Shown here: one piece after another, positions 1 to 7,971 of the stretch
Numbering within the stretch: position 1 is the first letter of the stretch
How the letters are laid out: each line of letters begins with the position of its first letter
From: Sphingomonas panacisoli
GTDB lineage: Bacteria; Pseudomonadota; Alphaproteobacteria; Sphingomonadales; Sphingomonadaceae
Assembly (NCBI RefSeq): GCF_007859635.1
Contig: NZ_CP042306.1
Coordinates: 1,178,001 to 1,242,000 of the forward strand
Length of the DNA: 64,000 bases
Direction of reading: 5' to 3'
Translations under genes and position numbers: made by a program
The notes under the pieces: generated by a model
Databases searched by the model: none
Seen by the model: only the letters and a program-made list of their open reading frames with translations
What the model was told of the DNA's origin: nothing

Positions 1-1
1 C

Positions 2-433
2 GGCCATATCGATCGCTTCGTCGAGATCATCTTCGGCGTCACGATCGACGATCTCGACACGCAGAAGGTGATTGATGAGCCCGAGATGTTCGAGCGCTTG
101 TGCCGCGTGATCATGCTGACCGAGATGCGGGGGATGTGGCAGGTCGAGAAACTGCTCAAGTCGCCGCTGATCAAGCACGATCCGGTGATGATGAAGATTT
201 TCCGGATCGTCGAGAAGGACGAGCCGAGCCACTGGATGCCGTATCGCGATTGGCTGGCGCGGACCGGGCGGCGGCAAGCGAAATGGACCGAGCGGCTGAC
301 GGATTTCTGGATCCACCGCGAATTGCTGTTCCTCAAGATCCCGTTCCTGTTCCTCAATCCGTGGCTGCCGCGGCGGACCGATTGGGCGGATGCGCTCGAG
401 CACGAACCGGCGCCGCGACCGCTGACCGCTTGA
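2..433 (+). CDS. C-terminal part of a ferritin-like (putative diiron) protein, truncated by window edge
   Basis: The reading frame is open from the first bases of the window, so the N-terminus lies outside. The visible 143 residues are helical and rich in charged and aromatic residues. The segment KDEPSHW carries an ExxH motif, the pattern that ligates a diiron site in ferritin-like and AurF-type oxygenases, and is followed by a basic stretch and a hydrophobic Phe/Leu/Pro-rich tail (FLKIPFLFLNPWLP). This is a family-level inference from one motif. The second ExxH expected for a diiron protein is not in the visible part. The gene ends at TGA 431-433, just before a palindromic repeat. Confidence 0.4.
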   Translation, partial: GHIDRFVEIIFGVTIDDLDTQKVIDEPEMFERLCRVIMLTEMRGMWQVEKLLKSPLIKHDPVMMKIFRIVEKDEPSHWMPYRDWLARTGRRQAKWTERLTDFWIHRELLFLKIPFLFLNPWLPRRTDWADALEHEPAPRPLTA

Positions 434-439
434 AAGAAG

Positions 440-510
440 CCGTCGTCCCGGCGAAGGCCGGGACCGCTGTGCGATATTGCTAGCGGCCCCGGCCTCCGCC
501 GGGGCGACGG
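440..510. repeat. Intergenic inverted repeat (REP-like / bidirectional hairpin)
   Basis: Two near-complementary 24-nt arms, 440-463 and 487-510, flank a 23-nt spacer. The arm core is CCGGCG..GGCCGGG. The right arm runs into the GGAGG ribosome binding site of the next gene. This kind of palindrome is common between sphingomonad genes and may also act as a terminator; neither arm has a T-run. Confidence 0.7.
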
Positions 511-518
511 AGGATGAC

Positions 519-1490
519 ATGCGCGTTTTGCTGACCGGATCGACGGGCTGGCTCGGTCGCTATCTCGCGCCGATGCTGAGGGCAGCGGGGCATGAGGTCA
601 CGGGGCTGGACGTGGCGCCGGGGCCGGATACGCAGGTGGTCGGGACGGTCGCCGACCGCGCGCTGGTCGAGCGGACGATGCTGAGCCACGGGATCGAGGG
701 CGTGATCCATGCCGGTGCGCTGCACAAGCCCGACATCGTACGCTATCCGCGCCAGTCGTTCGTCGACGTCAACGTGACCGGCACGCTGAATCTGCTCGAG
801 GAAGCAGCCGCGGCAGGCGTCGAGCGGTTCGTGTTCACCTCGACCACGTCGCTGATGATCACCCAGGCGATTCGCGACGAAACGGCGAGCGAGGCGGTAT
901 GGCTCGACGAGACGAGCGGGCCGCTGCAGCCGCGCAACGTCTACGGTATTACCAAAAGGTCCGCGGAGGAGATGTGCCGGCTGGTCCAGAGCGAGACCGG
1001 GATGCCGGTGGTCGTATTGCGCACCGCGCGGTTCTTCCCGGAGGACGACGACACGCATCGCGCGCTATCGGGCGAGAACATGAAGGCTAACGAATTCCTC
1101 AACCGGCGCCTGACGGTCGAGGACTGCGCGGCGGCGCATGTGGCGGCGCTCGACAAGGCGCCGGCGGTCGGGTTCGGGCTGTACGTCGTCTCGGCGCCGA
1201 CGCCGTTTGCGCGGGTGGACGTGGCTCAGCTCAAGAGCGACGCGCCGGGGGTCATCGCGCGTTATTTCCCCGACGCGGCGCAGGTGTATGCCGATTGTGG
1301 CTGGCAGCTACCGAGCAGCATCGGGCGCGTGTACGACGCTTCGCTCATCGAGCGCGACCTCGGCTTTCGCTGCCGGACCGACTTCGCCACGATCCTGGCG
1401 GCGTTGCGTGACGGCAAAACACTGCCGTTCGAGCACGACCCCAATTACACCTCGCCCGCGCAACAAAATTCCTTTCTCGCTTGCGATTAA
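519..1490 (+). CDS. NAD(P)-dependent epimerase/dehydratase (extended SDR)
   Basis: This 323-residue protein starts with the Rossmann dinucleotide motif TGSTGWLG, followed by the extended-SDR pattern: GVIHAGALHKPD, FVFTSTTSLM (catalytic Ser/Thr strand) and NVYGITKRSAEE with the YxxxK catalytic pair. The fold and NAD(P) binding are clear; the substrate is probably a nucleotide sugar or similar hydroxy compound but cannot be named. I chose ATG 519 because GGAGG lies 5 nt upstream and the Rossmann strand begins right after it; the longer frame from 477 lacks a ribosome site. It is followed 25 nt later by leuC, so the two may be co-transcribed. Confidence 0.85.
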   Translation: MRVLLTGSTGWLGRYLAPMLRAAGHEVTGLDVAPGPDTQVVGTVADRALVERTMLSHGIEGVIHAGALHKPDIVRYPRQSFVDVNVTGTLNLLEEAAAAGVERFVFTSTTSLMITQAIRDETASEAVWLDETSGPLQPRNVYGITKRSAEEMCRLVQSETGMPVVVLRTARFFPEDDDTHRALSGENMKANEFLNRRLTVEDCAAAHVAALDKAPAVGFGLYVVSAPTPFARVDVAQLKSDAPGVIARYFPDAAQVYADCGWQLPSSIGRVYDASLIERDLGFRCRTDFATILAALRDGKTLPFEHDPNYTSPAQQNSFLACD

Positions 1491-1515
1491 GCAATAAGCG
1501 AGTAGGGCGCTCGTC

Positions 1516-2952
1516 ATGAGCCGCCCGCAAACGCTCTACGAAAAGATCTGGGACGCGCACGTCGTAGAACGGCGCGACGACGGGACGTGCCTGATCTATA
1601 TCGACCGACATCTGGTGCACGAGGTGACCAGCCCGCAGGCGTTCGAGGGGTTGCGCGCGGGCGGGCGCAGCGTACGGCGGCCCGACCTGACGCTGGCGGT
1701 GCCCGACCATAATCTGCCGACCACCCCGCGCGTCGATGCGAGAGGCCGGCCGATCCCGATTGCCGATGCAGAAAGCGCCAATCAGCTTGACGCGTTGCGC
1801 CATAACGTCGCCGAATTCGGCGTGCCGTATATCGACGCGCTCGCGATCGAGCAGGGGATCGTCCACGTCGTCGGCCCGGAGCAGGGCTTCACCTTGCCCG
1901 GCACCACCCTGGTGTGCGGCGACAGCCATACCTCGGCGCACGGCGCGCTCGGCGCGCTGGCGTTCGGCATCGGCACGTCGGAGGTCGAGCATGTCCTCGC
2001 GACGCAGACGTTGCTGCTCCAGCAATCGAAGACGATGGAAATCCGCGTCGAGGGCAGCCTGGGCTTCGGTGTTTCCGCGAAGGACGTCGTGCTCGCGATC
2101 ATCGGACGGATCGGCGCGGCGGGCGGGACCGGCTATGTCGTCGAATATACCGGCGACACGATCCGCCACTTGTCGGTCGAGGGGCGCCTGACCGTCGCCA
2201 ACATGTCGATCGAGGGCGGTGCGCGCGCCGGCTTGATCGCGCCGGACGACAAGACCTTCGCCTATCTCAAGGGCCGCGCAATGGCGCCCAAGGGCGAGGA
2301 ATGGGACAAGGCGGTCGCGTGGTGGCGCACGCTGCCGACCGACAGCCAGGCGCGCTACGACCGCGTCGTCACGCTGTCGGCGAGCGACATCGCGCCGTCG
2401 CTGACCTGGGGTACCAGCCCCGAGGACGTCGTGCCGATCACCGGCATCGTCCCCGATCCGGAAAGCTTCGAGGACGCGTCGAAGCGCGTCGCGGCGCAGA
2501 AGTCGCTCGATTACATGGGCTTGGCCGCTGGCACGGCGATGCAGGACGTGCCGGTCGACTATATCTTCATCGGCAGCTGCACCAACAGCCGGATCGAGGA
2601 TCTGCGCGCGGCCGCCGCGGTCGCGGACGGGCGCCGGGTCGTCGATGGGGTGCGCGCGTTGGTCGTGCCGGGGTCGGGGCTGGTCAAGCGCCAGGCCGAA
2701 GCCGAAGGGCTCGATCGCATCTTTCTTTCCGCCGGATTCGAATGGCGTGAGCCCGGATGCTCGATGTGCCTGGCAATGAACCCGGATAAAGTGCCGTCTG
2801 GCGCAAGGTGCGCTTCCACCTCGAATCGAAATTTCGTAGGACGACAAGGGCCGGGAGCACGGACACATCTGGTTTCCCCGGCGATGGCGGCGGCGGCGGC
2901 GGTCACGGGACGGCTGACCGACGTCCGCGAATTGATGGGGGGATCGCGATGA
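1516..2952 (+). CDS. leuC: 3-isopropylmalate dehydratase large subunit
   Basis: LeuC is the aconitase-type large subunit that, with LeuD, isomerises 2-isopropylmalate to 3-isopropylmalate in leucine synthesis in the cytosol. The 478-residue length is normal. The start [17 protein letters not shown] and the substrate region [10 protein letters not shown] are typical. The [4Fe-4S] ligands are visible as Cys355 in GSCTNSR and Cys415/Cys418 in GCSMC. It ends [12 protein letters not shown], the usual C-terminus. Its stop overlaps the start of a small membrane peptide by 4 nt (ATGA), which in turn overlaps leuD, so the three are translationally coupled. Confidence 0.97.
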   Translation: MSRPQTLYEKIWDAHVVERRDDGTCLIYIDRHLVHEVTSPQAFEGLRAGGRSVRRPDLTLAVPDHNLPTTPRVDARGRPIPIADAESANQLDALRHNVAEFGVPYIDALAIEQGIVHVVGPEQGFTLPGTTLVCGDSHTSAHGALGALAFGIGTSEVEHVLATQTLLLQQSKTMEIRVEGSLGFGVSAKDVVLAIIGRIGAAGGTGYVVEYTGDTIRHLSVEGRLTVANMSIEGGARAGLIAPDDKTFAYLKGRAMAPKGEEWDKAVAWWRTLPTDSQARYDRVVTLSASDIAPSLTWGTSPEDVVPITGIVPDPESFEDASKRVAAQKSLDYMGLAAGTAMQDVPVDYIFIGSCTNSRIEDLRAAAAVADGRRVVDGVRALVVPGSGLVKRQAEAEGLDRIFLSAGFEWREPGCSMCLAMNPDKVPSGARCASTSNRNFVGRQGPGARTHLVSPAMAAAAAVTGRLTDVRELMGGSR

Positions 2953-3053
2953 AGCGGGTACTCATTCTGTTGGTGGTCGGTTCGGTGTTGAGCGGCGTGG
3001 CCGCCTATGCGGCGATGGCGCGTCCGGCAGTGGCGGAAACCCCGCCGAGGTGA
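2949..3053 (+). CDS. 34-aa single-pass membrane peptide between leuC and leuD
   Basis: ATG 2949 overlaps the leuC stop (ATGA), and the stop TGA 3051-3053 overlaps the GTG start of leuD (GTGA). The peptide begins [16 protein letters not shown], continues with a run of small hydrophobic residues and ends VAETPPR, which reads as one transmembrane helix or an uncleaved signal anchor. It has no domain I recognise. Tight overlap on both sides argues it is translated, if only to pass ribosomes on to leuD. It could instead be a secreted remnant. Confidence 0.6.
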   Translation: MKRVLILLVVGSVLSGVAAYAAMARPAVAETPPR

Positions 3054-3646
3054 CCCCGGTCCGTCGGGTTGAGGGCGGCGCCTATCCCTGGGGCGCGAAG
3101 AACGTCGATACCGACGTGATCATCCCGGCGCATTGGCTGAAGACGATCAGCCGTGCCGGCCTTGGCAAGGGCGCGTTCGAGACGGTCCGTGCGCAACCCG
3201 GCAACATTTTCGACGACGAGCGCTATGCCGGCAGCCCGATCCTGATCGCGGGCGATAATTTCGGGTGTGGATCGAGCCGCGAGCATGCCGCCTGGGCGCT
3301 CAAGGATCTGGGCATCACCGCGATTATCGCGCCAAGCTATTCGGACATCTTTTCGGGCAATGCGGTCAAGAACGGGATCGTACCGGTCGTTCTGCCGCAG
3401 GACGCGATCGACCGGCTGATCGAAGTCGCCAAGACCGACGAGGTGACCGTCGATCTGGAGACGATGACCGTCACCACCCCCTTCCAGGACCGCTTCGAAT
3501 TCACGCTCGACGCGTTTCGTCGTACCTGCCTGATAGAGGGGCTGGACGAAGTCGGGCTGACGCTGGCAAGGGATACCGCGATTTCGAAATACGAATCCGC
3601 GGTCGCCGTAGAGCGTCCGTGGCTAAGGGTCTCTACTCAGGTATGA
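3050..3646 (+). CDS. leuD: 3-isopropylmalate dehydratase small subunit
   Basis: LeuD is the swivelling small subunit of isopropylmalate isomerase. The 198-residue protein has the family landmarks [30 protein letters not shown] and the [14 protein letters not shown] segment. The start is GTG 3050, overlapping the preceding small ORF by 4 nt. The natural end of the family would be near ERPWL; here the last six residues (RVSTQV) and the stop codon come from the left arm of a palindromic element that begins at 3627, so the C-terminus looks rewritten by insertion. No other damage is visible and the enzyme should work. Confidence 0.95.
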   Translation: MTPVRRVEGGAYPWGAKNVDTDVIIPAHWLKTISRAGLGKGAFETVRAQPGNIFDDERYAGSPILIAGDNFGCGSSREHAAWALKDLGITAIIAPSYSDIFSGNAVKNGIVPVVLPQDAIDRLIEVAKTDEVTVDLETMTVTTPFQDRFEFTLDAFRRTCLIEGLDEVGLTLARDTAISKYESAVAVERPWLRVSTQV

Positions 3647-3896
3647 CGTGGTCGTGACGGAGCCGATTTTGGTGTTGGGCAAGAAGCGAGGAGGGAGCGA
3701 TGCCGTAGGCCATCGTGACCGACGAGCGACGCCGCCTGGCGCCAAAATCGGCCCGCCGCTCCGCGGTCGGCCGGACAAGTCCACTGGACGTCGTCGCTTG
3801 CTTGCGCGTAGCTATCCGCTACGCGACCGCGCTGCGCTTCTAGCCAGCGGATTTGTCCGGCCGATCACGATCCACATCATACCTGAATAGAGACCC
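3627..3896. repeat. 270-bp nested inverted-repeat element (MITE-like) overlapping the 3' end of leuD
   Basis: Outer arms 3627-3651 and 3872-3896 match as inverted repeats at 23 of 25 positions (GGGTCTCTA..TCAGGTATGA). Inside are a perfect 11-bp inverted repeat (3662-3672 with 3742-3752, GCCGATTTTGG) and a 14/15-bp inverted repeat (3768-3782 with 3849-3863, CGGCCGGACAAGTCC). The interior has no convincing gene. The left outer arm provides the last codons and stop of leuD. The layout suggests a non-autonomous mobile or REP-cluster element. No target-site duplication is obvious by eye. Confidence 0.75.
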
Positions 3897-3913
3897 TAAC
3901 CGGGAGAGTGCGC

Positions 3914-4915
3914 ATGCGGGGGTTGCTGTCTAAGGCACCTGGTGGACCCGAAACGCTGGTGATGGACGACCTGCCGGACCCCGTCGCGGGGCCGGGCCAA
4001 GTCGTCGTCGCGGTCAAGGCGTGCAGCATCAACTATCCCGACGTCCTGATCATCGAGGACAAATATCAGATGAAGCCGCCGCGCCCGTTCGCGCCGGGCA
4101 GCGAAGTGTCGGGCGTGGTCGATAGCGTCGGCGAGGGCGTGACCGGGTTCGCACCGGGCGATCGCGTCCTGTGCACGACGGGCGCTGGCGGGCTGGTCGA
4201 GAAGATCGCGGTGCCGGCGGCGTCGCTGTTTCCCTTGCCGGACGGGCGCAGCTTCGAAGAAGGCGCGTCGCTGATCCTGACCTATGGCACGACGATCCAC
4301 GCCTTGCTCGACCGCGGGCATTTGAAGGAGGGGCATACGATGCTCGTCCTCGGCGCGGCGGGCGGGGTCGGCCTCGCGGCGATCGAACTCGGCAAGGCGT
4401 TCGGCGCGCGCGTCGTCGCGGCGGTGTCGTCGGAGGAAAAGGCGGCGGCGTGTCGCGAGGCGGGGGCGGACGACACGATCGTCTATGGCCGCGCGCCGTT
4501 CGACAAGGATCAGTCCAAGGCGCTGGCCGAGCAGTTCAAGGCGGCCGGCGGCAAAGGCGGCTACGACGTGATCTACGATCCGGTCGGCGGCGACTATGCC
4601 GAGCCGGCTTTGCGCTCGATCGGCTGGGAAGGGCGCTACCTTGTCGTCGGTTTCCCCGCCGGTATCCCGAAACTGCCGCTCAACCTGACGTTGCTCAAGA
4701 GCTGCGACGTGTGCGGCGTGTTCTGGGGCGCCTTCGCGGCGCGCGATCCGCAGGCCAACCGCGCGCATATCGATCGCCTGTTCCGCCTGTGGAAGGATGG
4801 CAAGATCGCCCCGCGCGTCACCGAGACCTTCGCGTTCGATGAGGGCGGCAAGGCGATCGCCAAGATGGCCGCGCGGGGCGCGATCGGGAAACTGGTGGTT
4901 AAGGTCGCGGATTAA
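3914..4915 (+). CDS. Zinc-free MDR oxidoreductase, NADPH:quinone oxidoreductase family
   Basis: This 333-residue medium-chain dehydrogenase/reductase has the GroES-like N-domain (ACSINYPDVLIIEDKYQ, FAPGSEVSGVV) and the nucleotide-binding motif VLGAAGGVGLAAIELGKA, which matches quinone-oxidoreductase members that use NADPH. It lacks the structural-zinc cysteine cluster of alcohol dehydrogenases. The end, KIAPRVTETFAFDEGGKAI..GKLVV, is typical. ATG 3914 has GGGAG 7 nt upstream; a GTG two codons earlier is possible. Known family activity is one- or two-electron reduction of quinones or enones; the true substrate is unknown. It stands alone between two repeat regions. Confidence 0.88.
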   Translation: MRGLLSKAPGGPETLVMDDLPDPVAGPGQVVVAVKACSINYPDVLIIEDKYQMKPPRPFAPGSEVSGVVDSVGEGVTGFAPGDRVLCTTGAGGLVEKIAVPAASLFPLPDGRSFEEGASLILTYGTTIHALLDRGHLKEGHTMLVLGAAGGVGLAAIELGKAFGARVVAAVSSEEKAAACREAGADDTIVYGRAPFDKDQSKALAEQFKAAGGKGGYDVIYDPVGGDYAEPALRSIGWEGRYLVVGFPAGIPKLPLNLTLLKSCDVCGVFWGAFAARDPQANRAHIDRLFRLWKDGKIAPRVTETFAFDEGGKAIAKMAARGAIGKLVVKVAD

Positions 4916-4919
4916 ACCA

Positions 4920-5043
4920 AATCCTCCCCGCCAGGGGGAGGTGTCAGCGCAGCTGACGGAGGGGGAGGACGGCGACCAACTATCCGCCCGTATCCGCCCC
5001 CTCCGTCGCCTTCGGCGCCACCTCCCCCTGGCGGGGGAGGATT
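4920..5043. repeat. Intergenic palindromic repeat pair
   Basis: The left unit (4920-4967) and right unit (4997-5043) are inverted copies. The outer arms 4920-4943 and 5019-5043 share AATCCTCCCC.GCCAGGGGGAGGTG, and each unit also folds on itself (CCTCCCC..GGGGGAGG). This purine/pyrimidine-striped palindrome type is common in sphingomonad intergenic DNA. It may terminate the preceding gene in both directions. No gene is seen in the gap. Confidence 0.75.
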
Positions 5044-5109
5044 GACGGCTTGGCATACTCAATCGGCCACCCTATCTCCCAACCCGTAACAACCGGCCAG
5101 GGAGCAGCC

Positions 5110-5433
5110 ATGACCACCTTCGACGACCGCGAACGCGCTTTCGAGACCAAGTTCGCGCGCGACGAGGAGATGGCGTTCCGCGTCACCGCGCGCCGCAACA
5201 AACTGCTCGGCCAATGGGCCGCGAACTTGATGAAGCTGACGCCGGAGGAAGCCGAGGCCTATTCGCGCGCCGTCATTCAGGCCGAGTTCGAGGAAGCCGG
5301 CGACGAGGACGTCGTGCGCAAGCTGTTGGGCGATCTGACCGCGGCGGGCGTCGAGGTCGATGACGCAATGGTCCGCAAGGCGATCGAAGAGCAGGCGATC
5401 GAGGCACGTCGTCAGCTGATGGAATCCAAATAA
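5110..5433 (+). CDS. F1-ATPase inhibitor zeta subunit (DUF1476)
   Basis: This 107-residue helical protein begins TTFDDRERAFETKFARDEE, the hallmark of the alphaproteobacterial DUF1476 family, which in Paracoccus denitrificans is the zeta subunit that inhibits ATP hydrolysis by F1-ATPase through its N-terminal segment. The rest forms a charged four-helix bundle with an acidic centre and the ending AIEARRQLMES. ATG 5110 follows GGGAGCAG, a fair ribosome site. The gene is 1 nt from a BolA gene and close to a monothiol glutaredoxin, suggesting an operon. Confidence 0.88.
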   Translation: MTTFDDRERAFETKFARDEEMAFRVTARRNKLLGQWAANLMKLTPEEAEAYSRAVIQAEFEEAGDEDVVRKLLGDLTAAGVEVDDAMVRKAIEEQAIEARRQLMESK

Positions 5434-5434
5434 C

Positions 5435-5665
5435 ATGCCGATGGCCGCGGCCGACATCGAAGCGCTGATCGTCGCGGGCATTCCCGACGCCCGGGTCGAG
5501 ATCACCGATCTCGCCGGCGACGGCGATCATTATGCCGCGCGCGTCGTCAGTGCCTCGTTCGCCGGGCAGCCACGGATCAAGCAGCATCAGGCCGTTTATG
5601 CCGCATTGGGCGACCGCATGGGCGGCGTGCTGCACGCGTTGCAGCTCACTACCGCGGTCGAGTGA
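5435..5665 (+). CDS. BolA family protein
   Basis: The 76-residue protein carries the BolA fold: ADIEALIVAGIPDARVEITDL, then the [Fe-S] partner-binding region DHYAARVVSASFAG with a conserved His, then RIKQHQAVYAALGDRMGGVLHALQLTT. BolA proteins form [2Fe-2S]-bridged heterodimers with monothiol glutaredoxins, and such a glutaredoxin is encoded 12 nt downstream. It begins right after the stop of the ATPase inhibitor gene. I cannot say from sequence whether it is the BolA or IbaG type. Confidence 0.9.
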   Translation: MPMAAADIEALIVAGIPDARVEITDLAGDGDHYAARVVSASFAGQPRIKQHQAVYAALGDRMGGVLHALQLTTAVE

Positions 5666-5677
5666 AGGAGTAGATCG

Positions 5678-6007
5678 ATGACCGACCAAACCCAGGAGCG
5701 TATCGCGGGGCTCGTCAACGGCGCCGACGTGCTGCTGTTCATGAAGGGCAGCCCACTGTTTCCCCAGTGCGGCTTTTCGAGCCGCGCGATCGCGATCCTT
5801 CAGCATCTGAACGTCGAATTCGACAGCGTCGACGTGCTCCAGGATCAGGAAGTCCGTCAGGGTATCAAGGCCTATAGCGACTGGCCGACCATCCCCCAGC
5901 TGTACGTCAAGGGCGAGTTCGTCGGCGGCTCCGACATTATGATGGAAATGTACGAGAGCGGAGAGCTTGCGCAACTCTTCGCCGATCAAGGCGTTACGCC
6001 AGCGTAA
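5678..6007 (+). CDS. grxD: Monothiol glutaredoxin, Grx4 family
   Basis: The 109-residue protein has the CGFS active site (Cys31) of class II monothiol glutaredoxins, inside FMKGSPLFPQCGFSSRAI, together with the glutathione-binding WPTIPQLYVKGEFVGGSDI segment. These proteins carry a glutathione-coordinated [2Fe-2S] cluster and deliver it to targets or to BolA. The upstream AAGGAG gives a good ribosome site. The adjacent bolA supports a joint role in iron-sulfur cluster trafficking. Confidence 0.95.
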   Translation: MTDQTQERIAGLVNGADVLLFMKGSPLFPQCGFSSRAIAILQHLNVEFDSVDVLQDQEVRQGIKAYSDWPTIPQLYVKGEFVGGSDIMMEMYESGELAQLFADQGVTPA

Positions 6008-6028
6008 TAGAGTAAAAGGGAGGGCTTA

Positions 6029-7321
6029 GTGCTCCTCAACAGCGACTTTCCGCGGCGGCCGGGTACGGCCGGCCCGCTGATTTTGTGTGACCTGACGCAA
6101 AGCTATGCTCCGTCGGGGGGCGGCGGGATCAGCACGTATCTGCGCGAGAAGCGCGACTATGTGCTGACGCACACGCCGCATCATCTGCTGCAGATCGTGC
6201 CGGGGCCGGAAGACCGGATCACGGTCAACGGTCGGCACATTTTCGCGGAGGTCGGCGCCGAGCCGGTGCGCGGCAGCCCCAATTACCGCTTCATCCTGCG
6301 AACCAAGGCGGTGCGCGACATCCTGGCGCGGTATCGGCCCGACGTGATCGAGTCACTGTGCCCGTGGGTGCTGCCCTGGACCGCGATCAATCATCGCAAA
6401 GCTTTTCCGGAAACGACGCTGATCGCCGGCTACCGCACCGATTTCCCCAACGCGCACGTCTATCGCGTCGGCCAGGCGAAGTTCGGCGAGACGATCGCGC
6501 GGGCACTGCAATGGCTGAGCTATGGCTATGCCGAGATCACCTATCGCGAGTTCGACTGGGTCTACACGCTGAGCGAAGATGCGCGCGCGGCGCTGGGCCG
6601 GCGCAAGATCACGCGCACCGACGTCCTGCCGCTCGGCGTCGATATCGAGATGTTTTCGCCCGACAAGCGCGACCCCGGCTATCGCCAGGAGCTCGGCCTG
6701 CCGGGCAACGGGCCGCTGCTGATCTATGCCGGCCGCGTCGATAACGAGAAACGCGCCGACCGCCTGATCGACATGTTCAAGATATTGCCCGCCGATTTCG
6801 GCGCGGCGATGGTGATGATGGGCGACGGCAAGCTGATGGCGCGGCTCCAGGCCGAAGCAGCGGGACTGCCGATCGCGTTCCCGGGGTTCGAAAAGGATCG
6901 CGCCGAACTCGCCCGCGCGCTGGCGTCGTCGGATCTCTACGTATCGGCGATGGCGGACGAGACGTTCGGCATTTCGGTGCTGGAGGCGCAGGCGTGCGCC
7001 TTGCCGGTGGTCGGGGTGGCGTCGGGTGCGATGCCCGATCGCGTGCCGCACGGGCTGGGGCTGCTCGGCCCGGTCGACGACACGACCGCGATGGCGCGGA
7101 ACGTCGTGTCGCTCTGGGGCGACGACCACGACGCCATCGGCCTGGCCGCCCGCGCGCATGTCGAGGACAATTTCAGCTGGCGGCGAACGTTCGAGCATCT
7201 GCTCGGGCATATTTATCCCAAGGCGATGGCGCATGCCGCCGCGCGCGCGGGGTCGGGCAAGGGCTGGCGCTTTCCCGGCGTCGCGCACGCCGATCCTATG
7301 CAGCTTGCCGCGGCCGAATGA
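6029..7321 (+). CDS. GT4-type glycosyltransferase
   Basis: The 430-residue protein is a GT-B fold glycosyltransferase. The N-domain has SGGGGISTYLREKRDY, the usual glycine loop that faces the sugar nucleotide. The C-domain has GRVDNEKRADRLIDMF and the family signature ADETFGISVLEAQACALPVVGVASG (the EX7E region). It probably transfers a hexose to a lipid or glycan acceptor at the inner face of the cytoplasmic membrane; donor and acceptor are unknown. The start is GTG 6029, with GGGAGG upstream. It lies 21 nt after grxD but its function does not suggest a link. Confidence 0.85.
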   Translation: MLLNSDFPRRPGTAGPLILCDLTQSYAPSGGGGISTYLREKRDYVLTHTPHHLLQIVPGPEDRITVNGRHIFAEVGAEPVRGSPNYRFILRTKAVRDILARYRPDVIESLCPWVLPWTAINHRKAFPETTLIAGYRTDFPNAHVYRVGQAKFGETIARALQWLSYGYAEITYREFDWVYTLSEDARAALGRRKITRTDVLPLGVDIEMFSPDKRDPGYRQELGLPGNGPLLIYAGRVDNEKRADRLIDMFKILPADFGAAMVMMGDGKLMARLQAEAAGLPIAFPGFEKDRAELARALASSDLYVSAMADETFGISVLEAQACALPVVGVASGAMPDRVPHGLGLLGPVDDTTAMARNVVSLWGDDHDAIGLAARAHVEDNFSWRRTFEHLLGHIYPKAMAHAAARAGSGKGWRFPGVAHADPMQLAAAE

Positions 7322-7345
7322 TCTGATTGTAGGAAGAGCCGGGTG

Positions 7346-7388
7346 AGGGTGGACCGGCGCGAGATCGGGGGAAGCGCCGGTCCACCCT
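7346..7388. terminator. Long perfect hairpin after the glycosyltransferase gene
   Basis: A perfect 15-bp stem, 7346-7360 (AGGGTGGACCGGCGC) with 7374-7388, encloses a 13-nt purine-rich loop. It begins 25 nt past the stop of the glycosyltransferase gene. No T-run follows, so intrinsic termination is uncertain; it could be a Rho-assisted terminator or an intergenic repeat. The rest of the 7322-7602 gap holds no gene. Confidence 0.55.
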
Positions 7389-7559
7389 GCTGAAGCGGGA
7401 AACCGCTCGGGCGCCTGATACCTTGCAGAGCGCGTGCCAGTTTGGACGAGGCGCGGAATTCTGCGGTATTCGATGGTTAACGGTGCAAATCGCGCGGTTG
7501 GGCCTGTAAGTTTTTCCGACGATTTCCCCGATCTTGACCGACCCCGCTTGACCACGGCC

Positions 7560-7586
7560 GTAATCAGTGCGATTACAGACGTAATC
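7560..7586. promoter_or_regulatory. Candidate BlaI-type operator (three half-sites)
   Basis: Three alternating half-sites GTAATC / GATTAC / GTAATC occur at 7560-7565, 7571-7576 and 7581-7586, forming two overlapping dyads. The site ends 16 nt before the GTG start of the BlaI-type repressor gene. BlaI/MecI repressors bind dyads with TAC/GTA cores next to their own promoters, so autoregulation is a fair inference. Confidence 0.6.
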
Positions 7587-7602
7587 ATAGCGGGAGCGAG
7601 TC

Positions 7603-7971
7603 GTGGCCGAACGTATCAGCGATGCCGAACACACCGTGATGGAAGTGCTGTGGGAGCAAAGCCCGCTCAGCGCCCAGGACGTGTCCGAACGCGTCCCCCC
7701 CGAGCGCGACTGGAGCGCGAACACGGTCAAGACGTTGCTCGGCCGCCTGCTCGCCAAGAACGCGATCGCGCATGAGGAGGATGGCCGCCGCTATCTCTAT
7801 CGGCCGATCGTCGCGCGCGAAGATTATGTCGCGGGTGAATCGCAACGGCTGATCGACCGGCTATTCGGCGGCAAGCTGACCCCGTTGGTGGCGCATCTCG
7901 CCGAACGCGATCAGCTGACCGACCAGGACATCGCCGAGATCGAAGCGCTGCTGAAGGATCTCAAATCGTGA
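7603..7971 (+). CDS. BlaI/MecI/CopY-family transcriptional repressor
   Basis: The 122-residue protein begins AERISDAEHTVMEVLWEQSPLSAQDVSERV, the winged-helix N-domain of penicillinase-type repressors, followed by the recognition region WSANTVKTLLGRLLAKNAI and the wing GRRYLYRPIV. The C-terminal half is the helical dimerisation part. In the known systems an M56 membrane protease triggers cleavage of the repressor; here such a gene overlaps by 4 nt (GTGA). The start is GTG 7603, close behind an operator-like dyad. The regulated genes are not shown by sequence beyond the pair itself. Confidence 0.92.
   Translation: MAERISDAEHTVMEVLWEQSPLSAQDVSERVPPERDWSANTVKTLLGRLLAKNAIAHEEDGRRYLYRPIVAREDYVAGESQRLIDRLFGGKLTPLVAHLAERDQLTDQDIAEIEALLKDLKS

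Noticed and set aside
1345..2868. 507-residue open frame on the minus strand
   Set aside because: It is antisense to leuC.
3652..3871. Possible gene inside the nested palindromic element
   Set aside because: The frames open there are made of inverted-repeat sequence and lack a start signal or domain.
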